Assembly: GCF_010723575.1 (NCBI RefSeq)
Contig: NZ_BLKZ01000001.1
Location: forward strand, 3,720,001 to 3,784,000
Direction of reading: 5' to 3'
DNA: 64,000 nt
From: Mycobacterium bourgelatii
Lineage (GTDB): Bacteria; Actinomycetota; Actinomycetes; Mycobacteriales; Mycobacteriaceae
Positions 8,528 to 17,349 of this stretch are shown in pieces. Every line of letters starts with the position of its first letter. Position 1 is the stretch's first letter. The notes below the pieces were generated by a model. It searched no databases, was not told where the DNA came from, and saw only the letters and a program-made list of their open reading frames with translations. The position numbers and the translations under genes were made by a program.

Positions 8528-9898
8528 TTACCCGTCCAGTCCGAGCAGCAGTCCGCCGGTGCCCCCGTTACCCGATGGTTGACCGCTTCCGCCGGCGCCA
8601 CCGTTGCCGATCAGCACGGCATTGCCGCCAGCTCCGCCGGCGCCAGTGTTGGGGGCGGTGCCTCCAGCGCCGCCATCACCGCCATTGCCAATCAGTCCGG
8701 ACTGGCCACCGGCTCCTCCAGCGCCACCCGTGATCCCGCTGGCGCCGCCGGTGCCGCCGGTACCGCCGGAGCCGAAGAAGAATCCGGCATTCCCCCCAGT
8801 TCCCCCGACCCCTCCTGTGGTGCCGAACCCGCCGGCGCCGCCGCTGCCACCATCACCGAAAAATAGGTTCCCATTTCCGCCGGCACCGCCTGCTCCACCG
8901 ACCCCGTCGATTGCGACATTGCTGAATCCGCCGCTACCTCCGGCGCCACCGGTCGCACCAACGGCCAGCATGCCGGCACTGCCGCCAGCCCCGCCGACCC
9001 CGCCAATGTGCCCCGCCCCGCCGGTGCCACCTGCACCGCCAGCGCCGAACAGGCCCCCGACTCCGCCTGCTCCGCCGGCCCCTCCGAGGCCGCCATTATT
9101 GAAAGCCGTACCGCCCACCCCGCCGTAACCGCCGCTCGCGAATAGCCCGCCAACCCCGCCGGCTCCGCCGGCCCCGCCGGGACCGAAGAGCGACGGCCCG
9201 CCGGCCCCACCGGTCCCCGGGGCGCCCCAAAGCAGGCCGGCGTTTCCGCCCACTCCCCCGGCGCCACCGGTTTGCGCGGCGGCAATGGTAAATCCTCCCC
9301 ACCCGCCAGGCCCACCGTTGCCGAACAACATGGCGTTGCCGCCGCGGCCGCCGATCCCGCCGACGCCGCCGGAGGACGCGGCGTCTCCGCCCGCCCCGCC
9401 GTTGCCGATTAGACCGGCAGACCCTCCGCTGCCGCCATTTCGGTTGGTGTTACCGCCAGACCCACCGGCACCGCCGTTGCCGTACAACCACCCGCCCGGG
9501 GCTCCGTCTTGCCCAGTTCCCGCCTGCCCGGGAGCGCCGTTGCCAATTAGCGGGCGCCCGGTCACCGCCAGGAAGGGCTGATTGATCAAATTCAGCACAT
9601 CTTGCAGAGGCGCGGCGGCGGCGGACTCCGCGCTGGCGTATGAGCCCGCACCGGCGGTCAACGCTTGCAGAAACTCGGCCTGAAAAGCCGCCGCCCGCGC
9701 GCTGGCCGCCTGATATTCCTGGCCGCACGCGGAAAGCACCGCCGCGATGGCCGCCGACACCTCATCGGCGCCCGCAGCGAGCACTGCCGTCGTAGGGACG
9801 ATAGCTGCCGCGTTCGCCGCACTTAGCGCCGATTCGATGCTGCCCAAATGGGAAGCCGCCGCGGTTATCAGCTCCGGGGCGGCGATCATAAACGACAT
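8528..9898 (-). CDS. PE_PGRS family protein (456 aa)
   Basis: The first 95 or so residues form a PE domain starting MSFMIAAPEL; the general type VII secretion signal YxxxD/E is present as YASAE at residues 87-91. The conserved linker GRPLIGNG follows, and the rest is a Gly-Gly-Ala/Asn-rich PGRS domain with repeated NGGAGG and GGAGGxGG units. PE_PGRS proteins are exported through ESX-5 to the surface (family knowledge). No second functional domain is visible after the PGRS part. From memory glnA1 and glnE are adjacent in M. tuberculosis, so this gene and the next three are extra here. Confidence 0.9.
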   Translation of the reverse strand: MSFMIAAPELITAAASHLGSIESALSAANAAAIVPTTAVLAAGADEVSAAIAAVLSACGQEYQAASARAAAFQAEFLQALTAGAGSYASAESAAAAPLQDVLNLINQPFLAVTGRPLIGNGAPGQAGTGQDGAPGGWLYGNGGAGGSGGNTNRNGGSGGSAGLIGNGGAGGDAASSGGVGGIGGRGGNAMLFGNGGPGGWGGFTIAAAQTGGAGGVGGNAGLLWGAPGTGGAGGPSLFGPGGAGGAGGVGGLFASGGYGGVGGTAFNNGGLGGAGGAGGVGGLFGAGGAGGTGGAGHIGGVGGAGGSAGMLAVGATGGAGGSGGFSNVAIDGVGGAGGAGGNGNLFFGDGGSGGAGGFGTTGGVGGTGGNAGFFFGSGGTGGTGGASGITGGAGGAGGQSGLIGNGGDGGAGGTAPNTGAGGAGGNAVLIGNGGAGGSGQPSGNGGTGGLLLGLDG

Positions 9899-10094
9899 GT
9901 CGGTTCACTCCTTGCTCGTCGGCTCGGACGAGACCGCACATCACCGGATGGGAGTAAGTAGGTCCCGTATCACTGAGCCTGGGGGCAAAAGACGAGGGCG
10001 GCGTGAGTAATCGACTACTCAAGTGCGGATCGTCAAGATCAGCTCAGGACGTGAGCCTTGCCCTAGAGCGCACCCGCGATGGACGCAAAAAGCG

Positions 10095-10598
10095 CTAGCC
10101 GCGTCGTCCGCACTTGGTGTTCGACGGCTTCGACGGCCAGACGCAGACGTCGAGGTCGGTCGTGCCGCGGTATCCACCCCCGTCGAACACACCGTAATTG
10201 TTCCCGTTGGTCCCGGTGTAGGTCGCGCCGCCGCCTCCGCCGCCACCGCCCGAACTCTCGACATTCACCGCCCAGCTCATGCCTTGCAGCGCAGTCTGAT
10301 ACGCGCTCATGACATCGCCGGGCGATCCATTGACCAGGAAGTGCAGATGGATTCCGTTGTCCTGGATGTCGTCCGGGCCGTCGGTCCGTTGGGTGCCCAG
10401 CGGCGTAGGAATGAGCTTTCGCAGATCGGCGGCCGAGCTGCTGGGCCTGCCGGTTTGAGACGTCGTGGTGGTGGTCTCCGTCGTCGAACCAGCCGGCGAA
10501 GTTGTCGCGGTGCCCGACTTGGGTGAACCGCCGCAGCCCGCAACCGCCATACTGATCGCCACCGCCGTGGCCGCCAAACAAGAGGCTGTGTGCTTCAC
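10095..10598 (-). CDS. Predicted lipoprotein, unknown function
   Basis: A 167-residue protein with a clear lipoprotein signal: basic start MKHTAS, hydrophobic stretch, and lipobox VAGC with Cys22. A Ser/Thr-rich tether follows, then a small domain with LHFLVNGSPGDVMSAYQTAL, a run of glycines and a C-terminal YGVFDGGGYRGTTDLDVCVW segment. I do not recognise the family; the pattern suggests a surface-anchored mycobacterial protein. ATG start. It is transcribed toward the PE_PGRS gene with 196 bases between. Confidence 0.7.
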   Translation of the reverse strand: MKHTASCLAATAVAISMAVAGCGGSPKSGTATTSPAGSTTETTTTTSQTGRPSSSAADLRKLIPTPLGTQRTDGPDDIQDNGIHLHFLVNGSPGDVMSAYQTALQGMSWAVNVESSGGGGGGGGATYTGTNGNNYGVFDGGGYRGTTDLDVCVWPSKPSNTKCGRRG

Positions 10599-10766
10599 GT
10601 TTTCTCCCTGGGGATCTGTGAGGACAGTAGCCGAGCCGGCTGGCTACTGGCCACCGCGGCACCTCTGCGTTGATTCTGCATTGGGGGCGGGGTGCTCTCA
10701 CACTTTTGCGCCCTAGACGCAGCATCAACATCGGTGGCGGTGCCCGCGCCACCCACCAGCTTGCCG

Positions 10767-11627
10767 CTACCCGTCGAGACCGAGGTCCTTGCGAAACCGC
10801 TCCATGCCATTGATCTTGTCGGACAGGCTCGCGTCAGGACCGGCGTAGAACATCCACGGCATGGTGATGATCCCGGTGATACCGGCGTCCTCGGCCCGCT
10901 GATAGTCGGCTGGGGTGAAGGAGTCGGTCAGCGGTGTGAGGATCGCGAAATCGTCCATCGACAGCCCGTTTTCGGCGCGCAACTCGCGCAGCCGGCCCAC
11001 CCTCTCGATGGCCCGGTCGGTCTTGATCAAATCTCCGATCCAGCCGTCGTACCGAGCCGCGCGACGCAGCGCGATGTCACTGAGTCCGCCACCGTACACC
11101 GGGATTGGCGGCGGCGTGGGCTGCATCTCCAAGCGCGGTGCGTGGTAGAACTCGCCGTCGAATTCCGTCCAGCCCGGTTCCCACAGCGCCCGCATCAGTT
11201 CGATCATCTCGTCGGTGCGTTTGCCGCGAGCTGCGAACGGTTCACCCATCAGATCGAACTCCTCGCGGCACCAGCCGACGCCGATGCCGAGCTCCACCCG
11301 CCCAGACGCCAAAACGGCAGCGGTACCAATGGCTTTGGCGGCCGAATAAGGGTTTCGCATGGCCGGGATGTAGACGGTGGTGACGAACTTCAGCCTGGTG
11401 GTGACCTGCGCCAGCGCGCCGACGAGAACCCAGGGATCGGGCCAGTCGGTGAAAGGCTGCCAGCGTCGTTGACCGTCTTTGGTGTACGGGTACGGCGTCT
11501 CCAGGGTCTCCAGGTTCACGACGTGGTCCGGGATCCCCAGTCCGTCGTAGCCGAGTTCGTCTGCGGCCTTGGCAATCTCGATGATCTCGCGAGTATCCAG
11601 GAAGGCGCTGCTGACGTAGAACTTCAC
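10767..11627 (-). CDS. LLM-class F420-dependent oxidoreductase
   Basis: A 286-residue luciferase-like (beta/alpha)8 protein. Recognisable segments: KAADELGYDGLGIPDHV, the TxRLKFVTTVYIPAMRNP strand typical of the F420-dependent LLM group (TIGR03619 type), ASGRVELGIGVGWCREEF and PIPVYGGGLSDIALRRAARYDGW. It should use F420 or flavin to oxidise or reduce an unknown substrate. The GTG start overlaps the TGA of the hotdog gene by four bases (GTGA); the frame is open further upstream, but that part overlaps the hotdog gene. It is the last gene of a glnE-hotdog-LLM overlapping operon. Confidence 0.85.
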   Translation of the reverse strand: MKFYVSSAFLDTREIIEIAKAADELGYDGLGIPDHVVNLETLETPYPYTKDGQRRWQPFTDWPDPWVLVGALAQVTTRLKFVTTVYIPAMRNPYSAAKAIGTAAVLASGRVELGIGVGWCREEFDLMGEPFAARGKRTDEMIELMRALWEPGWTEFDGEFYHAPRLEMQPTPPPIPVYGGGLSDIALRRAARYDGWIGDLIKTDRAIERVGRLRELRAENGLSMDDFAILTPLTDSFTPADYQRAEDAGITGIITMPWMFYAGPDASLSDKINGMERFRKDLGLDG

Positions 11628-12283
11628 TGCCCGTTCCTCGCCCACGACGGCTCGATGAAGACACCTTCGGCCTCGACGGTGATCCCTTGTGCGTCCGAGA
11701 TGTTGCCTCGGGCAAACACTTTGACGCCCTCTCTGCGTTCTATCCATGCGTCGCAACGCAGCGGCCCGAGCGGAGTGCCGCGCAAATACTTCACCGTGAT
11801 CGTGCCGGTGAAGCGCGGCTTGGAAAGCCCCTCGCTGGCCGCCTCGCCGAGCATGTGGTCGAGCACCAGCGCGCTCACGCCGCCATGCACCAGGGTGGGC
11901 GGGCCCTCGTATGCGCAACCCAGGACGAACTCCGCCCAGCAGCGTCCGCCGCCCTCGTGATGCACGACGATGGGCGGCGCGATCGGATTGCATACCCCGA
12001 TCGCTGCATTGCCCAACGGCAGCGGACGATCGCCGACGCGGTAGCTCACGCCGGCGGAACGGGTCCGTTGCCGCAACGACCGCGTGACCTCCTCGATCGC
12101 GCTCCGTGCCTGGGCGACGACGTCATCGTCGGCCTCGGTCCGGATGGTCGCCTCGACGAGCTCACGGACGGCATCGGCCAGCGGCGCGTATAGGGCGGTC
12201 ACCCGTTCGGCCTCCGCCGCGCTCAACTCCTCGAACATTACTGCCCCCAGCGGGGACTCCAGCTTGTCGGCGTCCTGACTCAA
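11624..12283 (-). CDS. Hotdog-fold thioesterase (PaaI-like)
   Basis: A 219-residue protein with a helical N-terminal region of about 90 residues and a C-terminal hotdog domain containing TLVHGGVSALVLDHMLGEA, the HGG-x-D type active-site segment of PaaI/4HBT thioesterases, and TGTITVKYLRGTPLG. It probably hydrolyses an acyl-CoA. The chosen start is TTG at 12283, overlapping the glnE stop by four bases (TTGA); ATG at 12238 is a plausible alternative. Its stop overlaps the next gene's GTG. Confidence 0.8.
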   Translation of the reverse strand: MSQDADKLESPLGAVMFEELSAAEAERVTALYAPLADAVRELVEATIRTEADDDVVAQARSAIEEVTRSLRQRTRSAGVSYRVGDRPLPLGNAAIGVCNPIAPPIVVHHEGGGRCWAEFVLGCAYEGPPTLVHGGVSALVLDHMLGEAASEGLSKPRFTGTITVKYLRGTPLGPLRCDAWIERREGVKVFARGNISDAQGITVEAEGVFIEPSWARNGQ

Positions 12284-15258
12284 GTCTCAAACACCTTGCG
12301 TACAACCGCCTTTGCCCGTCGGGTGACTCGCAGATAGTTGTCCAGGAACTCTCCCCCGTCACCGTTCTTCCAGCCCGCTGCGACCGCGACGGCGTTGAGC
12401 TGGCGTCCCGGTCCCGGCAGCTGGTCGGCCGGTTTGCCGCGCACCAGCACCAGCGCGTTGCGTGCCCGCGTGGCCGTCAGCCACGCGTGCCGGAGCAGGT
12501 CTACTTCGTCCGGGGGAACCAGTTTGGCCTCGGCGATCGCGTCCAACGACTGCAGCGTCGAGGTGTTGTGCAGCGCCTCGATCTCGTGGGCATGCCGCAA
12601 CTGCAGCAGCTGGACGGTCCACTCGATGTCGGCCAGGCCCCCGCGTCCCAACTTGGTGTGCGTATTGGGGTCGGCGCCGCGGGGCAACCGCTCGGAGTCG
12701 ACGCGCGCCTTGATGCGGCGGATCTCTCGAACCGCTTCGGAGGACACCCCATCGGGTGGATACCGCGTCTTGTCGATCATCAGCAGGAACCGTTGGCCCA
12801 GTTCCGCGTCGCCGGCGACCGCGTGCGCCCGTAGCAGCGCCTGAATTTCCCACGGTTGAGCCCACTGCTGGTAGTAGGCCTCGTAAGAGGCCAGGGTGCG
12901 CACCAGTGGACCATTGCGACCCTCTGGCCGCAGATTCGCGTCGACTTCCAGCGGCGGGTCGACGCTGGGGGCGCCCAACAGTTTTCGGGTGTTCTCGGCG
13001 ATCATGGTCGCCCATTTCACCGCCTGCGAGTCCTCGGCCCCGCTGACCGGCTCGCAGACGAACATGACGTCGGCATCGGACCCGTAACCCAGTTCGGCGC
13101 CACCCAGCCTGCCCATGCCGATGACCGCGATCTTGGCCGGCGCCGGGCCGTCCTCGGGTTGGTGGGCGCGGATCATCGCGTCCAAGGCGGCCTGTAGCAC
13201 CGCCACCCATACCGACGTCAGCGCCGAGCAGACCTCCGTGACTTCAAGCAGGCCGAGCAGGTCCGCCGAAGCGATCCGGGCCAGTTCCCGACGCCGCAGC
13301 GTGCGGGCGCCGGCGATGGCCCGCTCCGGATCGTCATAGCGGCTCGCCGACGCGACGAGCGAGCGAGCGACCGCGGCGGGTTCGGTTTCCAGCAGTTTGG
13401 GGCCCGATGGACCGTCGCTGTATTGCTGGATGACCCCCGGCGCTCGCATCAACAGATCTGCCACATACGCAGAAGTACCCAGCACGTGCATGAGTCGCTT
13501 GGCCACGGCGGCCTTGTCGCGCAGCGTCGCCAGATACCAGGTCTGGTTTGCCGCCGCCTCGCTGAGCCGACGGTAGGCCAGCAGCCCGCTGTCGGGGTCG
13601 GGGGCATCCGACATCCAGTCCAACAACCTGGGCAGCAGCACCGACTGCACCCGCCCGCGCCGTCCGCTCTGATTGACCAACGCGGACATGTGCTTCAACG
13701 CCGACTTCGGGTTGAGGTAGCCCAATGCGGCCAGCTGACGCTCGGCGGCCTCCGACGTCATTCCGCGGCCCGCGATTTCCAGGCCCGCCGGACCGATGGA
13801 TTCCAGCAACGGCTGGTAGAACAGCTTGGCGTGCAGCCGGGATACCCGCACGTTCTGGTGTTTCAGCTCCTCGCGCAGCACCCCGGCCGCGTCGTGCCGC
13901 CCGTCGGGCCTGATGTGGGCGGCCCGCGCCAGCCAGCGCACCGCTTCCTCGTCGTCGGCCTCGGGTAGCAGGTGCGTGCGCTTGAGCCGTTGCAGCTGCA
14001 ATCGGTGCTCGAGCAGCCGGAGAAACTCGTAGGACGCGGTGAGGTTGGCCGCGTCTTCGCGACCGATGTATCCGCCCTCGCCCAGCGCCGCCAAAGCATC
14101 GACGGTGGAAGCCACGTGCAGTGAATCGTCACTACGACCGTGTACCAACTGCAGCAGTTGCACCGCGAACTCGACGTCCCGCAATCCTCCGCTGCCGAGT
14201 TTGAGTTCGCGGCCCCGGACTTCGGCCGGAACCAGCTGCTCGACTCGGCGTCGCATCGCCTGCACCTCGGCGACGAAATCTTCGCGCTCGCAGGCGGTCC
14301 ACACCATCGGCATGAGCGCTTCCATGTAGGCCTGGCCGAGTTCCATATCGCCGACCGCCGGGCGGGCTTTGAGCAGCGCCTGGAACTCCCACGTCTTGGC
14401 CCAACGCTGGTAGTAGGCCTTGTGCGAGTCGAGGGTGCGAACCAGTTCACCGCTGCGGCCCTCGGGCCGCAGCCCCGCGTCGACCTGGAAACACGCGGTC
14501 GAGGCGATCCGCATCATCTCACCGGCAAGGCGGATGGTGAGCGGGTCGGCGTTCTCGCCGACGAAGATGACGTCGACGTCGCTGACGTAATTGAGTTCGC
14601 GCGCACCGCATTTGCCCATCGCGATCACCGCGAGCCGCGGCGGTGGACGGTCCCCGCAGATCGTTGCCTCGGCGGCGCGAAGGGAGGCCGCCAAGGCCGC
14701 GTCCGCCATGTCGGCCAGGTGCGCGCCGACCACCGTGAACGGCACGACCGGTTCGTCCTCGACCGTCGCCGCCAAATCGAGCGCCGCCAACACCAGCAGT
14801 TCGTCGCGGTACACCGTCTGCAGCCGTTGCGCAATCGTGTTCGGCGAGTCCAGCGCTTCCTCGACACACTCGATGAACGATGCCCGCAGTTGCTCCGCCG
14901 AGGGCAGTCCCACCTTGCCGCGCAGCAGCTTCCACGATTGCGGGTGGGCGACCAGGTGTTCCCCCAGCGCCAACGACGCGCCCAGGACTGCAAACAACCG
15001 TCCCCGCAGCGGGCGCTCGCGCAGCAGCGCGGCGTTCAGCTCATCCCAGTCGGAATCCGGCGTCTCGGACAACCGCACCAACGCCCGCAGCGCGGCGTCG
15101 GCGTCCGGGGCGCGCGACAGCGCCCACAACAGATCGATGTGAGCCTGGTCGTCCTTATCCCATCCCAGCTGGGTAAGCCGCTCTTCTGCCTGCGGGTCGA
15201 TTAGGCCAAGGCGGCCGACACTGGGCAACTTTGGTCGCTGCGTCGCGGGCTTGGTCAC
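12280..15258 (-). CDS. glnE: Glutamine synthetase adenylyltransferase GlnE
   Basis: A 992-residue bifunctional adenylyltransferase/adenylyl-removing enzyme that sets glutamine synthetase activity. Two nucleotidyltransferase halves are visible: the N-terminal one with GKCGARELNYVSDVDVIFVG and the C-terminal one with GMGRLGGAELGYGSDADVMF. Each half is followed by a GlnD-type helical domain with LKLGSGGLRDVEFAVQLLQL and LGRGGLADIEWTVQLLQL. Length matches mycobacterial GlnE, which is essential in M. tuberculosis (from memory). GTG start. Its 3' end overlaps a hotdog gene, an arrangement I do not recall in M. tuberculosis. Confidence 0.95.
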   Translation of the reverse strand: MTKPATQRPKLPSVGRLGLIDPQAEERLTQLGWDKDDQAHIDLLWALSRAPDADAALRALVRLSETPDSDWDELNAALLRERPLRGRLFAVLGASLALGEHLVAHPQSWKLLRGKVGLPSAEQLRASFIECVEEALDSPNTIAQRLQTVYRDELLVLAALDLAATVEDEPVVPFTVVGAHLADMADAALAASLRAAEATICGDRPPPRLAVIAMGKCGARELNYVSDVDVIFVGENADPLTIRLAGEMMRIASTACFQVDAGLRPEGRSGELVRTLDSHKAYYQRWAKTWEFQALLKARPAVGDMELGQAYMEALMPMVWTACEREDFVAEVQAMRRRVEQLVPAEVRGRELKLGSGGLRDVEFAVQLLQLVHGRSDDSLHVASTVDALAALGEGGYIGREDAANLTASYEFLRLLEHRLQLQRLKRTHLLPEADDEEAVRWLARAAHIRPDGRHDAAGVLREELKHQNVRVSRLHAKLFYQPLLESIGPAGLEIAGRGMTSEAAERQLAALGYLNPKSALKHMSALVNQSGRRGRVQSVLLPRLLDWMSDAPDPDSGLLAYRRLSEAAANQTWYLATLRDKAAVAKRLMHVLGTSAYVADLLMRAPGVIQQYSDGPSGPKLLETEPAAVARSLVASASRYDDPERAIAGARTLRRRELARIASADLLGLLEVTEVCSALTSVWVAVLQAALDAMIRAHQPEDGPAPAKIAVIGMGRLGGAELGYGSDADVMFVCEPVSGAEDSQAVKWATMIAENTRKLLGAPSVDPPLEVDANLRPEGRNGPLVRTLASYEAYYQQWAQPWEIQALLRAHAVAGDAELGQRFLLMIDKTRYPPDGVSSEAVREIRRIKARVDSERLPRGADPNTHTKLGRGGLADIEWTVQLLQLRHAHEIEALHNTSTLQSLDAIAEAKLVPPDEVDLLRHAWLTATRARNALVLVRGKPADQLPGPGRQLNAVAVAAGWKNGDGGEFLDNYLRVTRRAKAVVRKVFET

Positions 15259-15346
15259 GACCTTGACGGTAGCGCACGACCGTGCGGCTGCTGCCGAGCC
15301 GCCCGCCTGCCTGACGGCCCGGTCGGATCGAGCGGCTAGGCCGCCG

Positions 15347-16687
15347 TCAAAGCGACAGGTAGGTCTTCAGCTCAAACGGAGTGACGTGACTGCGGTAGTT
15401 CGCCCACTCCCGGCGCTTGTTGCGCAGGAAGAAATCAAACACGTGCTCCCCCAACGCTTCCGCCACCAGCTCCGAGGACTCCATCGCCCGCAACGCGGCG
15501 TCCAGGCTGGACGGCAGCTCGCGGTAGCCCATCGCGCGTCGTTCCTCGGGCGTCAGATCCCACACGTTGTCCTCGGCCTCCGGAGCCAACACGTAGCCCT
15601 TCTCCACGCCACGCAGCCCGGCGGCCAGCAACACCGCGAACGCCAGGTACGGGTTGCAGGCCGAGTCGGGGCTGCGCACCTCGATCCGCCGCGAGGAGGT
15701 CTTGTGCGGCGTGTACATGGGCACTCGGACCAACGCGGATCGGTTGGCCGCACCCCAGGAGGCGGCGGTGGGCGCCTCACCACCATGCACGAGCCGCTTG
15801 TACGAGTTGACCCACTGGTTGGTGACGGCACTGATCTCCGACGCGTGCTCGAGGATTCCGGCGATGAACGATTTGCCGACATCAGACAGCTGCAGTGGGT
15901 CGTCGTCGCTGTGGAACGCGTTGACCTCGCCTTCGAAGAGGCTCATGTGGGTGTGCATCGCCGACCCGGGATGCTGTCCGAACGGCTTGGGCATGAACGA
16001 CGCCCGCGCGCCGTTCTCCAACGCCACTTCCTTGATGACGTAACGGAAGGTCATCACGTTGTCGGCCATCGACAGCGCGTCCGCGAAGCGCAGGTCGATC
16101 TCCTGCTGACCGGGCGCACCCTCGTGGTGGCTGAATTCCACCGAAATCCCCATGAACTCAAGGGCTTCGATGGCCCTCCGGCGGAACTTCGACGCGGATT
16201 CGTGGACCGCTTGGTCGAAGTAGCCGGCGTTGTCGACGGGGACCGGTTCCGAACCGTCCTCAGGCCCCGGCTTGAGCAGGAAGAACTCGATCTCGGGGTG
16301 CACGTAGCAAGAGAAGCCGAGCTCGTTGGCCTTGGTCAGCTGCCGCCGCAGCACGTGTCGCGGGTCTGCCCAGGACGGCGAGCCGTCGGGCATGGTGATG
16401 TCGCAGAAAATCCGGGCGGAGTGGTGGTGACCGGCGGCGGTGGTCCAGGGCAGTACCTGGAACGTCGACGGATCGGGATGGGCGACGCAGTCGGATTCCG
16501 AGACTCGTGCGAAACCCTCGATGGACGACCCGTCGAAGCCGATGCCTTCCTCGAACGCGCCCTCCAGCTCGGCTGGCGCAATAGCGACCGACTTGAGAAA
16601 ACCAAGCACGTCGGTGAACCAGAGGCGGACAAAACGGATGTCGCGCTCTTCCAACGTGCGTAGCACAAATTCCTTCTGTCGGTCCAT
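15347..16687 (-). CDS. glnA2: Glutamine synthetase GlnA2
   Basis: A 446-residue type I glutamine synthetase (GS-I alpha like). Motifs: FDGSSIEGFARVSESD, HPEIEFFLL, GSAMHTHMSLFEG, and NRSALVRVPMYTP. Where GlnA1 has the adenylylation Tyr in DLYELPPEE, this protein has DNVWDLTPEE with Trp, so it should not be a GlnE substrate at that site. I start it at ATG 16687 (MDRQKEF), matching M. tuberculosis GlnA2; an upstream ATG six codons earlier is possible. It lies upstream of glnE with an 88-base gap. Confidence 0.95.
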   Translation of the reverse strand: MDRQKEFVLRTLEERDIRFVRLWFTDVLGFLKSVAIAPAELEGAFEEGIGFDGSSIEGFARVSESDCVAHPDPSTFQVLPWTTAAGHHHSARIFCDITMPDGSPSWADPRHVLRRQLTKANELGFSCYVHPEIEFFLLKPGPEDGSEPVPVDNAGYFDQAVHESASKFRRRAIEALEFMGISVEFSHHEGAPGQQEIDLRFADALSMADNVMTFRYVIKEVALENGARASFMPKPFGQHPGSAMHTHMSLFEGEVNAFHSDDDPLQLSDVGKSFIAGILEHASEISAVTNQWVNSYKRLVHGGEAPTAASWGAANRSALVRVPMYTPHKTSSRRIEVRSPDSACNPYLAFAVLLAAGLRGVEKGYVLAPEAEDNVWDLTPEERRAMGYRELPSSLDAALRAMESSELVAEALGEHVFDFFLRNKRREWANYRSHVTPFELKTYLSL

Positions 16688-16870
16688 GCCTCGCACACTA
16701 GGCATGCTGTGTTAATTCCATGTTACCGATGCCAGACCAGGCGCGTTGCGCGTCGCAAAAATTGACACCGACAGCTGCTCTTACCCGCGGCGGGGGTCCG
16801 ACAATGCCTAAATATTGTGGCACCGAAATTTTAATTGAGTCATCTACGTATTTTCGCGATGGCATTCCGA

Positions 16871-17233
16871 TCACTTTCGCCCACGTCGATTTCGGGTCAG
16901 TCGGTAGACTCCCCAGGCGCCAATACCGACGAGCGCTGCCGAGCCGAAGGCTACCAACGCGATTCCCTCTCGCGACTTCTCCGGACCGTGTGTCTCCTTG
17001 GCCCGCATCTCCTCGTAGGAGAACTGGCTGCCACCGTCCAGGCAGTAGTCGCCCGGCGGCAAGACGCGCTCTTCGCAGGTCACCTCGGCGATGTCGATCG
17101 GCGTGATCAGGTCTTTGACCCCCAAGCCGATCGTCGCGATGCCAATCAACAGCGCCACGATGATCCATGGGGTTAACCCGCCGCCTCGAGGCCATGCGTG
17201 GCGCCAAAGCCTACTGATGCGCCCGAGTCGCAA
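16871..17233 (-). CDS. Small two-helix membrane protein, unknown
   Basis: A 120-residue protein with a basic start, a first membrane helix around residues 21-40 (TPWIIVALLIGIATIGLGV), an external loop of about 50 residues holding two cysteines (VTCEERVLPPGDYCLDGG) that could form a disulfide, and a second helix near residues 90-110 followed by a basic tail. No family recognised with certainty. It sits alone between glnA2 and the protease genes. ATG start. Confidence 0.7.
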   Translation of the reverse strand: MRLGRISRLWRHAWPRGGGLTPWIIVALLIGIATIGLGVKDLITPIDIAEVTCEERVLPPGDYCLDGGSQFSYEEMRAKETHGPEKSREGIALVAFGSAALVGIGAWGVYRLTRNRRGRK

Positions 17234-17349
17234 CCATGGCTAATTTCTAACACACCCCCATAATCAGGCCGGTCGCCGCGCGAAGCTGAAGCAGTCCGGA
17301 AAGTAGCGATGCCGGCTTATTTTCGTGCGGCCCAGCCGAATGCGGTGTT

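Noticed and set aside
8700..9480. Regular short repeats resembling a CRISPR array
   Set aside because: The repeats are imperfect in-frame GGAGG units of the PGRS protein without unique spacers of equal length, and no cas genes are near.
8579..9581. Long Pro/Ala-rich reading frames on the plus strand across the PE_PGRS genes (also 26673-28300)
   Set aside because: They are the complement of the GGC/GCC-rich PGRS repeats; the PE start and YASAE motif are only on the minus strand.
15251..16663. Long plus-strand open frames antisense to glnA2 and glnE (also 14140-15204 and 10692-11960)
   Set aside because: High-GC antisense frames follow the third-position bias of the real genes; their translations show no family motifs.
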